A DNA stretch of 64,000 nt from Beroe ovata (lineage: Eukaryota; Ctenophora; Nuda; Beroida; Beroidae), in the NCBI GenBank assembly GCA_946803715.1, contig CAMPET010000010.1:140915-204914 (forward strand), given 5' to 3'. A model generated the notes under the pieces. It was not told the origin of the DNA. It did not search any database and worked only from the letters and a program-made list of their open reading frames with translations. This document shows, piece by piece, positions 10,693 to 22,148 of the stretch; positions within the stretch are counted from its first letter, which is position 1, and each line of letters begins with the position of its first letter. The position numbers were made by a program, and so were the translations under genes.

Positions 10693-12165
10693 AGGGAGTT
10701 GGGGTGAGGAGCGAGAGGGGGAGGGAAGAAGAGAAAGAGGAGAAGTGAGGAGTGAGTTAGGTGGGGTGAGGAGTGAGGAGGGGGAAAGTGAGCGTGGGAG
10801 GAGAGAGACGTAAGTGTGGGGAGAGTGAAGTGAGTGTGGGGACAGTGGAATGAGTGTGGGGAGGAGTGACTATTGAGTTAGTTAACCCGTAGTGTTGAGT
10901 ATTGAGTGAGTACTGTTAATGATGTTGTGTTGAACAATACATTACCATAAGATATGCAATTTAATACATTTGGAATAGGTGAAAGGATTGTTTCTATTTT
11001 TCTCACTCCACCCATTATCATAGTTTTTGTGTGTGCATGGTGTACTAGATATAAACACAATTTATTGATCATGTATTAAGTTTATTGTATTCGATAGTTT
11101 ATGTTAGCAGGAGAGTTTTAAAGGATTTTTCGGTATTATATACCTATGTAGGAAGAACATGGAATACATTTATTGAACGTCTATAAATTCAAAAACCGGA
11201 ATTTTATTTGTTCACATTGAGTGACCGACGGCTTAAATACGATTGCTGATGACTCGAAATGTATAGAATTGGGGAATTGTATTCCAAAAACCAAGGCCGA
11301 CCCTCACTCTTCAATTCGGAGCTCCAGAATTTCATTGCTACAGAAATTCACTGATTTACCTGCGTTTATCATTTCGTAGGTACCAGTGATCCCAGGGACA
11401 TTTCCCGTTATCGGAAATCCAATTTGCGGATAGAAAACACTATTGACGTGTCCTTACTCAGTATTTCTACCAATGACAGGGTTAAATCTTTTACTGTACA
11501 GCCAATTGTTTATCTAACGAATCGATTCAACGGAATCAGCGATGATCTGATTATAGATGGGATCGCCAACCTTGCAGAAAAATGCAGTTTAACAAGAATG
11601 TTCTAGAACGCTGGAGCGAGTAGGAGCGCGCGATAGCATTTTTATGATTATATTAGCGCATATTCACGTACGGATTTTACATGAGCAGTGTAGAAATAAC
11701 AATTTTACAAATAGAGAATGGTATTCTTGAGTGTTGGGGAGAAGTCTCAAGTCCCAAATTTTTTCAGACACGTGACAGCAATTGACCAAGAAGAACACAG
11801 ACACAACAAACGAAGATCGAGAAACACTGTCACATGATCTATATAAAAATCAAATAAAATTGAACAGCAATGAGAAAACAGATCAACAATCAAGCAACGA
11901 AAATTCAACCTCTGGCCCTTCTACATTCTAACAACTCAGTGTCACATGGTAAAATCATTGAGGACCCCTCCCCACGAACACCATTTTCTATATAAACACC
12001 ATTTTCTATGTATACACACGCAGCGTGTACATTTAAAATTTTTGTCCTCTAACATGCATTAGCTGAGCTCGTATGACATAAGAGTGTGTTACATTCTCTG
12101 CTTTCGCTTTTGTATTTCGTTGCATTGTTATACCCGAGTTTCATTTGCGAGCTGCAAACTGGAAT
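10693..12165. other. Spacer between transketolase and ApoL-like genes
   Basis: The first ~170 bp are a G/A-rich low-complexity tract (gggagttggggtgagg style) directly after the transketolase stop, probably in its 3' UTR. The remainder is AT-rich with no recognisable exon. The ApoL-like promoter presumably lies near 12,000-12,160. Confidence 0.4.
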
Positions 12166-13326
12166 ATGGCCGAGAAGTCTCCGTACGACCCATTTTCTCT
12201 CGAAGAACTAAGGGAAGAGCTGTATCGGTTGTATGGACCGCCTTCCAGCCATCGAACCATGCCACCCAGCGGTACTAACTACGCCAGCTCTTCATCCCGT
12301 TATTATGAGCCTGTGATGCCCAACTATACACCTGATCCAACCATGACCTCGATACAAAGCCAGGCAAGACCCATTCAAGAATCAACACCTGAAGATAGGG
12401 GAGGGCTACAGCTCCTCCATACGCTTTACGAACAAGTAGAGCTGATTACTGATGAGGGAGATAAATTCAGAAACCGTTACGGGTTCTTTATCCAGGAATA
12501 TCTCACTAACCGTACAATCTTTGTTATTCTCTGCAGAGACCATGCTGATCGGATAGAGAGGCTTGCTAAGGACACAGGAATAGCTCGGGTGGTTGGGGGA
12601 AGTGTCAACATATTATCTGGAATCGCTGCCCTGGCTGGATTGTTCTTAGTCCCTGTTACTGCGGGGGCATCGGTAGCATTGACAGTTGGAGGTATTGCAG
12701 GGGGAATATTAGGCGGTGCAAATAATGTTGTGGCCCAACTTTATAAGGACGGAAGAACGAGGAGTGATGTGAAGAAGATTGAAACAGCTCTAAAACGGTT
12801 TGAGCAACAGGAAGAAGTTGTTTTTGATCTGATACAGAAAATACAGCAGAACTTTACACAACTACGATCGATAGGGCGCAAAGCAGCGTCAACCAATGGG
12901 ATTCTTTACACAGCCGGTAAAGGAGCAATATCTTTGGGTAAAAAAGCTAATAGCCTTGAAAAATCTATCAGAGGGACGGCAAAATTTGTAGAGTTTACGA
13001 AAAAAGCGAAGGACGCAGCATGTGGATGTAAGTGTGTGAAGGACATTGCAGCCACCGCCACGACGATGGCAGACGAAATCGTGGCTCCGGGATTTCGCAC
13101 CGTCATCACTGCCGGCTCAACCACTGCCAAACTCCTGGCAGGGTCGATGTCTGCCATTGGCATTGTTTTCGGTATCTGGGATGTTTACAGTGCTTCTGAA
13201 GATATCAAGGGTACGGATATAGCTGAGGCTTATAGACGATTTGCTTGTGAATATGAGGTTATGTCTAATAACTTGAGAGAGGAAATTGAGAGGCTGTCTG
13301 CAATGATAGAAAAGATTATACACTGA
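12166..13326 (+). CDS. Apolipoprotein L-like protein
   Basis: Single-exon gene of 386 aa. I start at the ATG at 12166 (context aatATGG); the frame is open a few codons further upstream but without an ATG. Residues about 1-80 are polar and Pro/Ser-rich. An amphipathic region follows, then a long hydrophobic Gly/Ala stretch (SGIAALAGLFLVPVTAGAS, then TVGGIAGGILGGANNVV). This pairs with the family pattern of an ApoL membrane-addressing hairpin. Near the C-terminus GSTTAKLLAGSMSAIGIVF and a final coiled-coil-like helix match the ApoL ending. Vertebrate ApoLs bind lipids and can insert into membranes as channels; invertebrate members are largely uncharacterised. There is no clear N-terminal signal peptide, so an intracellular location is likely. 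The family call is by pattern, without alignment. Confidence 0.78.
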   Translation: MAEKSPYDPFSLEELREELYRLYGPPSSHRTMPPSGTNYASSSSRYYEPVMPNYTPDPTMTSIQSQARPIQESTPEDRGGLQLLHTLYEQVELITDEGDKFRNRYGFFIQEYLTNRTIFVILCRDHADRIERLAKDTGIARVVGGSVNILSGIAALAGLFLVPVTAGASVALTVGGIAGGILGGANNVVAQLYKDGRTRSDVKKIETALKRFEQQEEVVFDLIQKIQQNFTQLRSIGRKAASTNGILYTAGKGAISLGKKANSLEKSIRGTAKFVEFTKKAKDAACGCKCVKDIAATATTMADEIVAPGFRTVITAGSTTAKLLAGSMSAIGIVFGIWDVYSASEDIKGTDIAEAYRRFACEYEVMSNNLREEIERLSAMIEKIIH

Positions 13327-13545
13327 ACAGGCTGACAAGCATAAGATTCATAAATTACACTACTCCGACAGTGTCTCCGGCGATTCCTACACATGGCGAC
13401 TACTGAATGTATCATATATGATCGGAAATACGGCTCTATGCGGAGCCCTGGCAAACGGAAATGGACTAATTGTGGACAACGGGGTCTCACAGGCATGATG
13501 ACACGTAATAAAGTGATCCCACTAACTCGGCTGAGGGTCCAGGGA

Positions 13546-13616
13546 GTGCAGTTAACTACTGATAACATTTTTAGTGTGCTGGATGTGCAGTTAACTACTG
13601 ATAACATTTTTAGTGT
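13546..13616. repeat. Two exact 32-bp direct repeats
   Basis: Two copies of a 32-bp unit beginning gtgcagttaactactgataa lie at 13546-13577 and 13585-13616, separated by 7 bp. They are in the 3' flank of the ApoL-like gene. The rest of 13327-14018 shows no gene. Confidence 0.85.
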
Positions 13617-14018
13617 ACCATATTCTGTTTCGAACTTCAAACTCAGCGTTCATTCCCAGATCAAAATGAATAAATTAAAAGAATCTCAGAATTGCCATCA
13701 GATTTTACTCAAATTATTTTCATATCAAGATCAAGCAGAAGCTTTTGCCTGTAGATTCGGCATTTTCTCCCATTTTTTCTTGAGAAATCAGTTTTAATCA
13801 GCTTATCTGTTATCTTGTCCCATAGGCAATAGCTCAAGACTTGACTCTCTTGGGCTGTGGGCCGGATAAAACAGCTAGACCAGCCATGTCACTATCACTA
13901 ACCAGATTTAACTTCCTGAGTTTAGATAGAAATTGGTATGCGATAATTATCGGAAGTTTCTATCACACTGATTCATCAGAAGATAAATAATGAGAGGTGC
14001 AATTAAATTGAAGATGAT

Positions 14019-17000
14019 TTACCGTTTCTTTTTCTTTTTTGGTTCATCGTGTTTCTTCTCTTTTCTCTCATACTGATGTTCCTTCCTAGCCTCGACTTGT
14101 TTCTTCCTGCTCAGGTTCTTGTGTAGGAACGTGGAGGGGGACTCGGTCAAGCCAAATGTCTTGGCAACGTGCCCAAGATGGAGGTCGTTAAATTTATCCT
14201 GTCGATAGAAAGGTTTCGTCAGTAATATCTCTAGAACTCGTGGTTTATCATCGACATCCGAAACAAATATCAATAGCGTTTTTCCAGGATGTAATTCAGA
14301 ATTGTTGATCTTTGCAAATTCTTCTTTTGTGGTCACCGGTTTCTGGCCTCATCAGTAGTTTTTCAAACATTTTCATCATGTCTTAACATTCATGAACTTT
14401 AATGACAAACAAACAATAATCAAGTTAGGTGTTATACAAGCCGGTCAACAATTAGGGCTATGAACGGTCATAGATCATTAACGAATTCATTACGCTATCT
14501 ATAGTACTAGAACACCCGTCAAGTGGGCGTGCTACACTAANGATCTGTAGGCTCTGACATAGGATTGGAACGCTGAAAAGGTAAAATCATGAATAACGAA
14601 GCAAGGTCCAATCATAACAGGCACACCAAAATTTCCCAGGCTCATTGAATGCTTGTCGATTTGTTTGTACGTGATGCCGCGCAGCGCACACTCGAACAGC
14701 GATCAAGCATAGAACGCGCAACCGAAATGCTGTTTAACACGGCAAACACGCGAGCGCGCTCCATTTTTCCACAGGAATTGCCAATTCGAAAGTGCGCGAA
14801 CGTTCGAAAACACCTTTTGCAGCTCTGAGCTTACCTCTAACTGCAAGACCCTTAGCTTCCTTTGATTTGCAGTAATCTTCAACTACTTTCTGTACTTGTG
14901 AAGCAGCATCCTCAGTCCTCTTGGTGTTGAGTAACTAAAAACAATCAGTACTCAATACTTACTCATACATCATTCTGATTCACAACTCACAGAGCTGACA
15001 GTACTACAGATCCAAGTTAACTAGAAAAAAAAAGTTAGCTAGTACTCACGCTTCTCAGTTTATCAAGGCAAGCCTCGTATTTTTCCTGATGGACATCAAT
15101 TCCCTGCTGTTGTAACACATCAATGTATGAGCTCTCGTGAGCGCTGAGTAACAGCAGGGACTTCCCGGATTTGCCTGCTCGCGCAGTACGGCCTACCCTG
15201 TGTACGTAGTCCTTCACTGTACCAGGACAGTCATATTGGACTATCCAGTGAATTGCCTGGGTATTTGGTAAAATAGGATTGGAGAGCAATGAGAAAGGCA
15301 AAAAAGCTATAAAAAGGTACAACCTAAAGATAAAGTTATAAACTTAGTTAGGTAAAATTATCTTATATCGCTAGCAACTCTGTGAAATTTGTTAATCCTG
15401 CCCAATTACACAAAAACATCGCAATACTAACGGGCATGTCCAAGCCTCGAGCTGCTACGTCAGTTGTAAACAGCACCCCACTCGCACACGCGTTAAACTT
15501 GTTGTAAACTGGTACTCTGTCACACTGGTCCATACTACCGTGTAGTTTTAGCAGTGTGAATTTCTCGCCCTCGTGGTACTTGCTCAGCACTGGCGAGAAA
15601 ATGGGGGGTGAGGGGGAGAGGGGGTGGTCACTGGGCAGGGAGAGAAAATAAGGGGTGAGGGGAAATGGGGTGGTGCTTGCTCGGCACTGGGCACTGGGCA
15701 GGGAGAGAAGATAGGTGGCAAGGGTTGATGTAAATTGGCAATATTAGTTTGACAACTTTTCGAAAGCTCAAAATTTCGAGGAAAATACAGAATTTCGGTG
15801 GCTTACTCGCTATAGTTACAGGGAGAACAGTGATAGTTACCAGTAGAAGTTATTTCGTAGTGAAACTCAACACTGTCTTTACACGATAGAAAGACGATGA
15901 CTTTCTTGGTTCTCTTATCCGAAATGAAGCTGAGCAGTGTAACCAAACGCAGTTTCGTTGGGAGCAGAATGAAGTATTGCTTCAGCTGATCGGGGATGTT
16001 GTACTCGATTTCCGTGTCACTTCCGCCTTAGGGGTAGGAAATATAGGTCAGCTTAATGAAATAGTCATAGTCATCGATCATGACATGTGCCAGCTCTCTC
16101 TTAGCTTCACTAAGCCTCATTTTCGATAGAAATTCGTTCAGTGATAACTGATAAGCCCCACTGAATATATTGTGTACCTATTTCAACGTAGACCGGATCT
16201 TTTAACGATAACTCAGACAGGTCTTCCACTCCTTTAGAAATAGTAGCAGATAACAGTACAGTCTGGTGTTCTATTGGACTGCCTGGGAGTAGAATATATG
16301 ATATGTCATGGATCCAATATCCCACATATTATCCCTTATATTATTCATGAACAAAACAGTGTCAGTCTTAGGAAATAAAAGAGTGCATAAAAGTTGTTAA
16401 CATGGATCAACTGAAGCGATTCTCTGGACTCTGCTATATACAAGGGCTGTATAAATCAGTCGCAGAATATTGCTTTTTCCCCGGTTATCACCCAAAGTAT
16501 GAGTTATGATTTATGAACAGGTATGAACTCACCCTCTCTAACTTTGTTGACAATGAACTTCACATCCTTCATGAACCCCATCTCTACGAGTTTATCAGCC
16601 TCGTCCAGCACTAACATGTGTGTTCTCTCGAATGAGAGACAACACGTAGTTCTCAGGTGATCGGCAAGTCGACCTGCAATTCTACTGTGAGTCACTATTG
16701 AGAAGTAGAGAAATTTGTCGTGTCTAGGTCGGGTTGGAACTGTCTGTAGAATATGGTGAGTCGTGCAATTATCAGTGTATGCTGGGTCATTGATCAACTG
16801 CCGCAAGTTAGAAACAACTTCGTCTCGGCAGACCATTCCCCTACCATAACAAGACCATCTGGACCCTACCGACCTGGAGTCCCAATGAGAATGTTCACTC
16901 CCTTCCTTAGCCTTGCTTTCTCCGACTTCTTCTTCTCTCCGCCCATCAACATGCCAGGCACAATCCTCACGTGTGCGCGGCACAGCTTGCTTATCACGTT

Positions 17001-17567
17001 GTAGGTTTGTAACACCAGCTCGCGGGTTGGCAGGATAACCAACGCGTATAGCCCGTCTGCGCGGGATATTGCGGGCTGTAACTCCTGCAGGAAGTGGAGC
17101 ATAGGCACGGAGTAGGCCAGGGTTTTGCCCGACCCAGTGGGGGACCGGATCTGGACATCTCGTTTACTGAGGATATGGGGGATTGAGTGTTTCTGGACTT
17201 TCGTCATGGATTCACACTTGAATTCCGTCAGGAGGTTTCCTTTGATGTTTTTCGAAATGTTGAGGAGATCGAATGAAGAGTTTTCTTCAAAAAGAACGTC
17301 AGATGACTGCTTTGCGGGGGCAGGATCGAGGACAGGGATTGCAGGATTGGATGTAAAGAGGGAGGAGGAAAGATGTGAGCTGGGGGTTGATTTGACTTCT
17401 CTCGTCTCTTCAGCACCTTTCGTGTTCGCTGTCTTTGATCTTATGGGTTTATCTGTAGGGGCGAGTTTGGGTCTTTTCCGTTTGGTCGTGTTGTTCTGAG
17501 TACCAGATGTCGCAGATTCCTTCTTCTTGGGTCTGTCTTCTGTGGTGAAATTTAGGATCAGCCCCAT
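14019..17567 (-). CDS. DDX31: DEAD-box RNA helicase, DDX31/Dbp7 type (one exon missing)
   Basis: ATP-dependent RNA helicase of the nucleolar 60S-biogenesis group. Exons in coding order: 17567-16874, 16673-16533, 16282-16178, 16026-15841, 15589-15432, 15256-15050, 14934-14835, then 14198-14019. The N-terminus is basic and Lys-rich. Motifs in order: Q-motif region MTKVQKHSIP, Walker A SPTGSGKT (142-149), PTREL, TPGR, DEAD (255-258), SAT, RGLD and HRVGRTARAG. The combinations MGGEKKKSEKARLRKG and LHLGHVAKTFGL are characteristic of DDX31/Dbp7. The C-terminus is a Lys-rich tail. All joints keep phase except between 14835 (phase 1) and 14198 (phase 0). There a small exon (length 2 mod 3) of ~20 residues, usually containing a SF-RAY-like segment, is not found. 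A single N at 14541 lies in this interval. The helicase core itself is intact. Confidence 0.92.
14541..14541. other. Single-N assembly join
   Basis: One undetermined base lies within the DDX31-like interval that lacks an expected exon. Other single Ns in the window (8738, 32153) coincide with duplication borders, so such Ns probably mark joins of unknown size. Confidence 0.7.
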
Positions 17568-18333
17568 ACTTGCCTAGATAGTAGGAATTTGATTTGAGTT
17601 TGTGATGACATACGTATAAAATCTGTATGACTGATCAGAAAATTGTTCAAAATATCATTGATACTCTAACTCAAATCAGACCAAGAGGTCTAAGTAGTAA
17701 GTAACCGTACTATTGAAAATAGTTAAATAGAGTAAAGGTAAAGTAGCGATAGAATCAAACCTAGAACACAGTCTCGTGAACAAAAATAGGGGGGTTCTTG
17801 AGTTAAGAAAACAGAAACATGTTAGCAAGGGTCACGTCATTAAACTAGAGTTTATGGTGCTACTTGCAAAATCAGAAACATCCTGAGTCTCTTTGCTCTA
17901 CCTCTATTCTTTAATTTCTATCTCACATTCTCACATCGGTAAACAATCAACACAAACACAGTGTACGGTATTATAAAACACAATAAGTAAGTAACGTGTC
18001 TCTTATTCCTATGAAACTCCAATTGACCCTTATTTTCGTAGCTCTTCACTTTCAAGGATCCATTTTGTTAATCTGCTGAAACAGGGATTCACTGCCTGAG
18101 AAGAAATATAGTTCATTGGTTTTCAAACAAATGCTCAATAATGCGAAAAAAAGTTAATTTCAAAAAGTAAATAACCCCCAGAACACAAAAATTGCGGACA
18201 ATCGGAGAAACTTTTGAAAATCGTGTGAATCGGCCTAAAATTCTATGAGGACTAAGAAGCCATTTCCATGCTTTTAAGAATTCTGGGGTGTCATTTACAC
18301 ACACTTATTCTGGGGGTCATTAATCACCTCAGA
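17568..18333. other. Spacer upstream of the helicase
   Basis: AT-rich and without a recognised exon. It separates the helicase start (on the right of its minus-strand gene) from the 3' end of the first gene of the small-protein trio. Confidence 0.4.
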
Positions 18334-19027
18334 CTTGTCGATTCTAGTAATACTTCGTACATAGCATCACTAACAAACATTTGAGATATGCCCAGTAGTT
18401 CCACTAGTCCCAGAATGTCGGAGGTAGTAAGGGCATCGGAGAGGAGATCTTGACCAATACCGATAGATGGAGAGTCTANNNNNNNNNNNNNNNNNNNNNN
18501 NNNNNNNNNNNNNNNNNNNNNNNNNNNNNNNNNNNNNNNNNNNNNNNNNNNNNNNNNNNNNNNNNNNNNNNNNNNNNNNNNNNNNNNNNNNNNNNNNNNN
18601 NNNNNNNNNNNNNNNNNNNNNNNNNNNNNNNNNNNNNNNNNNNNNNNNNNNNNNNNNNNNNNGAGGGAGTGAGTGAGTGAGTGAGGGAGTGAGGGAGTCA
18701 GGGAGGGAGGGAGGGAGGGAGGGAGGGAGGGAGGGATTGGGGTAAGAGGGATTGGCTTATGGATAACTTCTCGATAGAGGGTCGTTGGTCGTGACCAAGT
18801 TTCCTATGAACATGGTCATATTAATGAAAGAGAGAGAGATAAGAATTATACTCACAAACATTTGCCCCGATAGCGTTAGGTGCAATGTTAGCTAGTGATA
18901 TGTTGTGTGCTAGACACGTTCCCATAGCAACAGCTCGGCGTTGCTGATTCAGCATTCTCCTAGACAGTATGTTGCGTGTGTTGCTATACAACACTGAACT
19001 TCCGCGTCTAAATCCACTTCCTAACAT
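18334..19027 (-). CDS. Small presequence-like protein, tandem family member 1 (interrupted by gap)
   Basis: Family not recognised. Exon 1 (19027-18856, 172 nt) begins MLGSGFRRGSSVLYSNTRN. It is rich in Arg/Ser, has no Asp or Glu in its first 57 residues, and looks like a mitochondrial presequence. It ends at a GTGAGT donor in phase 1. Exon 2 runs out of a 184-N gap down to a TGA at 18336-18334. It reads DSPSIGIGQDLLSDA, then GLVELLGISQMFVSDAM, and ends LESTSLR. The acceptor is inside the gap. The second exon aligns with member 3 of the trio (DSPALGVGQDLLSDS, GLIEQMGLTHLFVSDTM). Function is unknown. Confidence 0.6.
18479..18737. repeat. Assembly gap (18479-18662) plus GAGG-type microsatellite
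   Basis: 184 Ns are followed by (gagt)n and (gagg)n repeats up to about 18737. The gap hides the intron and acceptor of the first small-protein gene. Confidence 0.9.
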
Positions 19028-19436
19028 CTCGTGTGTCCACTGTCCAATCAGTTATCTTAACATGGCTAAGTCATGGTTTAGGTAATAGAGTTCCTTAGCA
19101 TCGATAAAATTGCAAGACTGCACAGCTGACAGCCATAAAATCAATTTGAAGACGAAACTTATCAAGTTAGGTACAAACACGTCCAAATAAATATCTAAAT
19201 AAGTTTTTCCACACATTTGATCCTTCTTGATTCTATCATCATTCATCAATCATCATTTATCGGACAATGGGAATTGTTCAGGTTTACAAAACTGAACAAC
19301 GCAAGTGCCTTATGGGATTCATTTTGTGATCACACAGAAGCTTAACTTCATAACAATCACAAGGTCTTTCATAATAAAATAGCGTCTATGAAAATATTGA
19401 ATGGAAATCAGATTAACTTCGGTGAAAAGTACTTTT

Positions 19437-20066
19437 TCAGTACGCAAGGAAAGCACACTTTTCCAATACACAGTCTGGTACACGGAGGATTCCTTGTTCG
19501 TCAAGTAGTGTTAGGAGGTCTGATAAGGAGAGAGTATTCGTGATGACTTCCAATATTGAGTTTTCAACTGCAGTACCAGCTGAATCCATAGATACTGAAA
19601 TAATAGGTGGGTTAGGTTGGACACCGATGATGAATATTGCGCACATATTGCGCACATATAATATGACAGTGAAATTGAACAAGACTCGAGGACTGATAAG
19701 TGATATCAGTTCTGATGAAATGAACGGGTAAACAACCGGTTTATATCAAGCGAGCCTGGACCCGGAGAATTATCCCAGGGGGTACTGCCTGGCTCTAGAC
19801 AGCCGGAGCTGCCGCGGGAGGTAAAAAGGGGGAGTAAGACGGCAAGAAAAATACGGTTTGTTAGGTTCTATAATACCAGGCGAATTCCACTTACACTTTG
19901 CTAGGCCGATAGCGTTAGGTGCAATGTTAGCCAGTGATACGTTGTGTGCTAGACACGTTCCCATAGCAACAGCTCGGCGTTGCTGATTCAGCACTCTCCT
20001 AGACAGTATGTTGCGTGTGTTGCTATACAACACTGAACTTCCACGTCTAAATCCACTTCCTAACAT
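19437..20066 (-). CDS. Small presequence-like protein, tandem family member 2
   Basis: Two exons, 20066-19895 (172 nt, the same length and phase as member 1) and 19594-19437, give 109 aa. Exon 1 differs from members 1 and 3 at only a few residues (for example Val for Met in SRRVLNQQ and Val for Ile in AHNVSL). Exon 2 is strongly divergent. DSAGTAVENSILEVIT and LSLSDLLTLLDEQGILRVPD can still be aligned to the DS...DLL...LVE..G pattern of the others, and the protein ends in a Cys-containing CVLEKCAFLAY. Donor GTAAGT and acceptor TTATTTCAG are good. Function is unknown. The predicted location is mitochondrial, inferred from the Arg-rich, acid-free start only. Confidence 0.6.
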
Positions 20067-20930
20067 CTCGCGTGGCAAGATCCAATAACTACATCATTAA
20101 ACCCGCTATGGAAATTGCAGTAAACAGAGTTAGATTATTTTGAAATCAAACTATGGAAATTGAAGATTTCTTGAATACAATCAGTCCACACTTTGAGATA
20201 TGAACTCTGTAGCATTGAAATGGCGTTCAATGAAACAACAAAAGTTTGTAACAAAATAGGGTAATAAATTAATACTATATCACATGAACTAACACATGAG
20301 ACATACATTCAATCGTAAACATTGCATGAACAGTAAAGACTAAAGAATGAACATGTTAGAGGGACAAAGATTAGATCAGCTTTCATTTACCAAAAATCAG
20401 ACTTTGTACTGTTTTTAGAAAACTCGTAAAATAGTGTAGGTACCATGGACTGTATAAATAAGGATAACAAATTCTCTGCACGCATGACACTTGACGTCAA
20501 AAGATTAAGGGTCACAAGAGTATCGAAATAAAATGCTTTCGAGTGTATGACGTTGTTGTTTGTAACCCAAATAGGAAGGAAAAGATCAAATAGTGGCAAG
20601 GTTGTTTGAACAGTCGGAGCAACCTTATATCCCTTAGCAACCATTTCCTCACTTCTTCAGCAACATCAAGATGAGATAGCTAGAGGCTGAAACCAATCTC
20701 CAAATGAATAAGTACACAATATAGAATTGATGGCCTGAAATGATGTGGAATTACGATTTCTGTTGCAGATATTATCAATCAAATAAGCATGATATGACAT
20801 CAATTATGTAATAAAGGTAAATGACCCCCGTCAGAATGAAAATTTCTGACTCGGTTAATTTGTGGTAGGAAAAAACTAAGGGCTTCCGACGAAAAGAAGT
20901 AAACCTCATTTTCTCGACAGGGGGCCATTC

Positions 20931-21302
20931 TCATTTACAAATGGGACAAATGTAAGTAGGAAGGGGGTCATTAACCTTCTTATCAACAGCAGCTATCATA
21001 GTGTCACTAACAAATAAATGCGTGAGTCCCATCTGCTCAATAAGGCCCATCAAGTCGGTCAATGTGGGGGAGTCAGAGAGCAGGTCCTGGCCAACTCCCA
21101 GGGCAGGGGAATCCAGCAGGTCGCTCGAGAAATGATTTGCTCCCATAGCGTTAGGTGCAATGTTAGCCAGTGATATGTTGTGTGCTAGACACGTTCCCAT
21201 AGCAACAGCTCGGCGTTGCTGATTCAGCATTCTCCTAGACAGTATGTTGCGTGTGTTGCTATACAACACTGAACCGCCTCGTCTAAATCCACTTCCTAAC
21301 AT
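20931..21302 (-). CDS. Small presequence-like protein, tandem family member 3 (intronless)
   Basis: A continuous frame of 123 aa. The first ~55 residues match members 1 and 2 (MLGSGFRRGGSVLYSNTRN). Where the others have a splice donor, this copy reads straight on into ANHFSSDLLDSPALGVGQ and GLIEQMGLTHLFVSDTM, then a unique tail ending PTYICPICK with a C-x-x-C pair. Either the intron was lost here or gained in the others. Flanking DNA is not conserved outside the coding block. Function is unknown. Confidence 0.6.
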   Translation of the reverse strand: MLGSGFRRGGSVLYSNTRNILSRRMLNQQRRAVAMGTCLAHNISLANIAPNAMGANHFSSDLLDSPALGVGQDLLSDSPTLTDLMGLIEQMGLTHLFVSDTMIAAVDKKVNDPLPTYICPICK

Positions 21303-22148
21303 TCTACAGCGACAAGAAAACGTTACTGAAAGTCAAAAAAAGATTCTTCTCTAATAAAATCAAGATCATTTTGAAGCATGATATCGTCATTCATATCGTT
21401 AACAAATGAGTAAAGGGATAGAGCATAATTCAATAACATTTGTAAAATACAATGAAAATAATGGTCAATTGAATAATATCATTGATAGTTAGGTTATTTT
21501 GATTACCTATGCAAAATACTAAAAAGCTAAAAAATAACGTGTCGACAACAGGAAAAATTTACAGGAACCATTAAAAATAGATTCCAATCTAGCCGTATGG
21601 CGTTATATATACAATCTAGATTTGATACACAAGTCACATGTCACGTGTAACGTAACTTGTAACGTTAACATATACGTATAATTATACGTCTTGTGAAAAT
21701 ACAGTTTTTGTTACATGTGCAAAACAAACAACTTGTCAACGATAATAATATAGAGTAAGTTAACAACTTAAAAGTATGATAATACAAATTTGAAAGATTC
21801 ATAGTTTATTAATTGTGTGTTAGTAATAGAGAATGGTACTTTGAGTGAGGGCAGCATAATTTTAACCCTGATTGGCAGAGAAACTCAACGAAAATGGAAT
21901 AACTCAAGCTAGATTCGATATATTCGTGATCTGGAATCTACCCCAATATGATAGATACCATTCCCCATTCTTTAATGATTATCATAATATCATGTCCTTA
22001 TCATTTCATTTCTATTTATAATTTTCAATCCAAATGGTGCCCCCCTGAGCTACATTGCCTTTTGTTCAACTCTCCAAGGACAGCACACGTTCAGAATAAC
22101 TGGCAACGCGTCACTTAGCTGTTCAAAGTAACACGTGACTATCACGTG
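21303..22148. other. AT-rich spacer
   Basis: No gene was recognised. The stretch separates the small-protein trio from the stop of the ATRIP-like gene. Two cacgtg sites occur close together near its right end (cacgtgactatcacgtg). Confidence 0.4.

Noticed and set aside
13393-13797. 134-aa plus-strand frame after the ApoL-like gene
   Set aside because: It includes the 32-bp direct repeat, lacks any domain and probably lies in the 3' flank.
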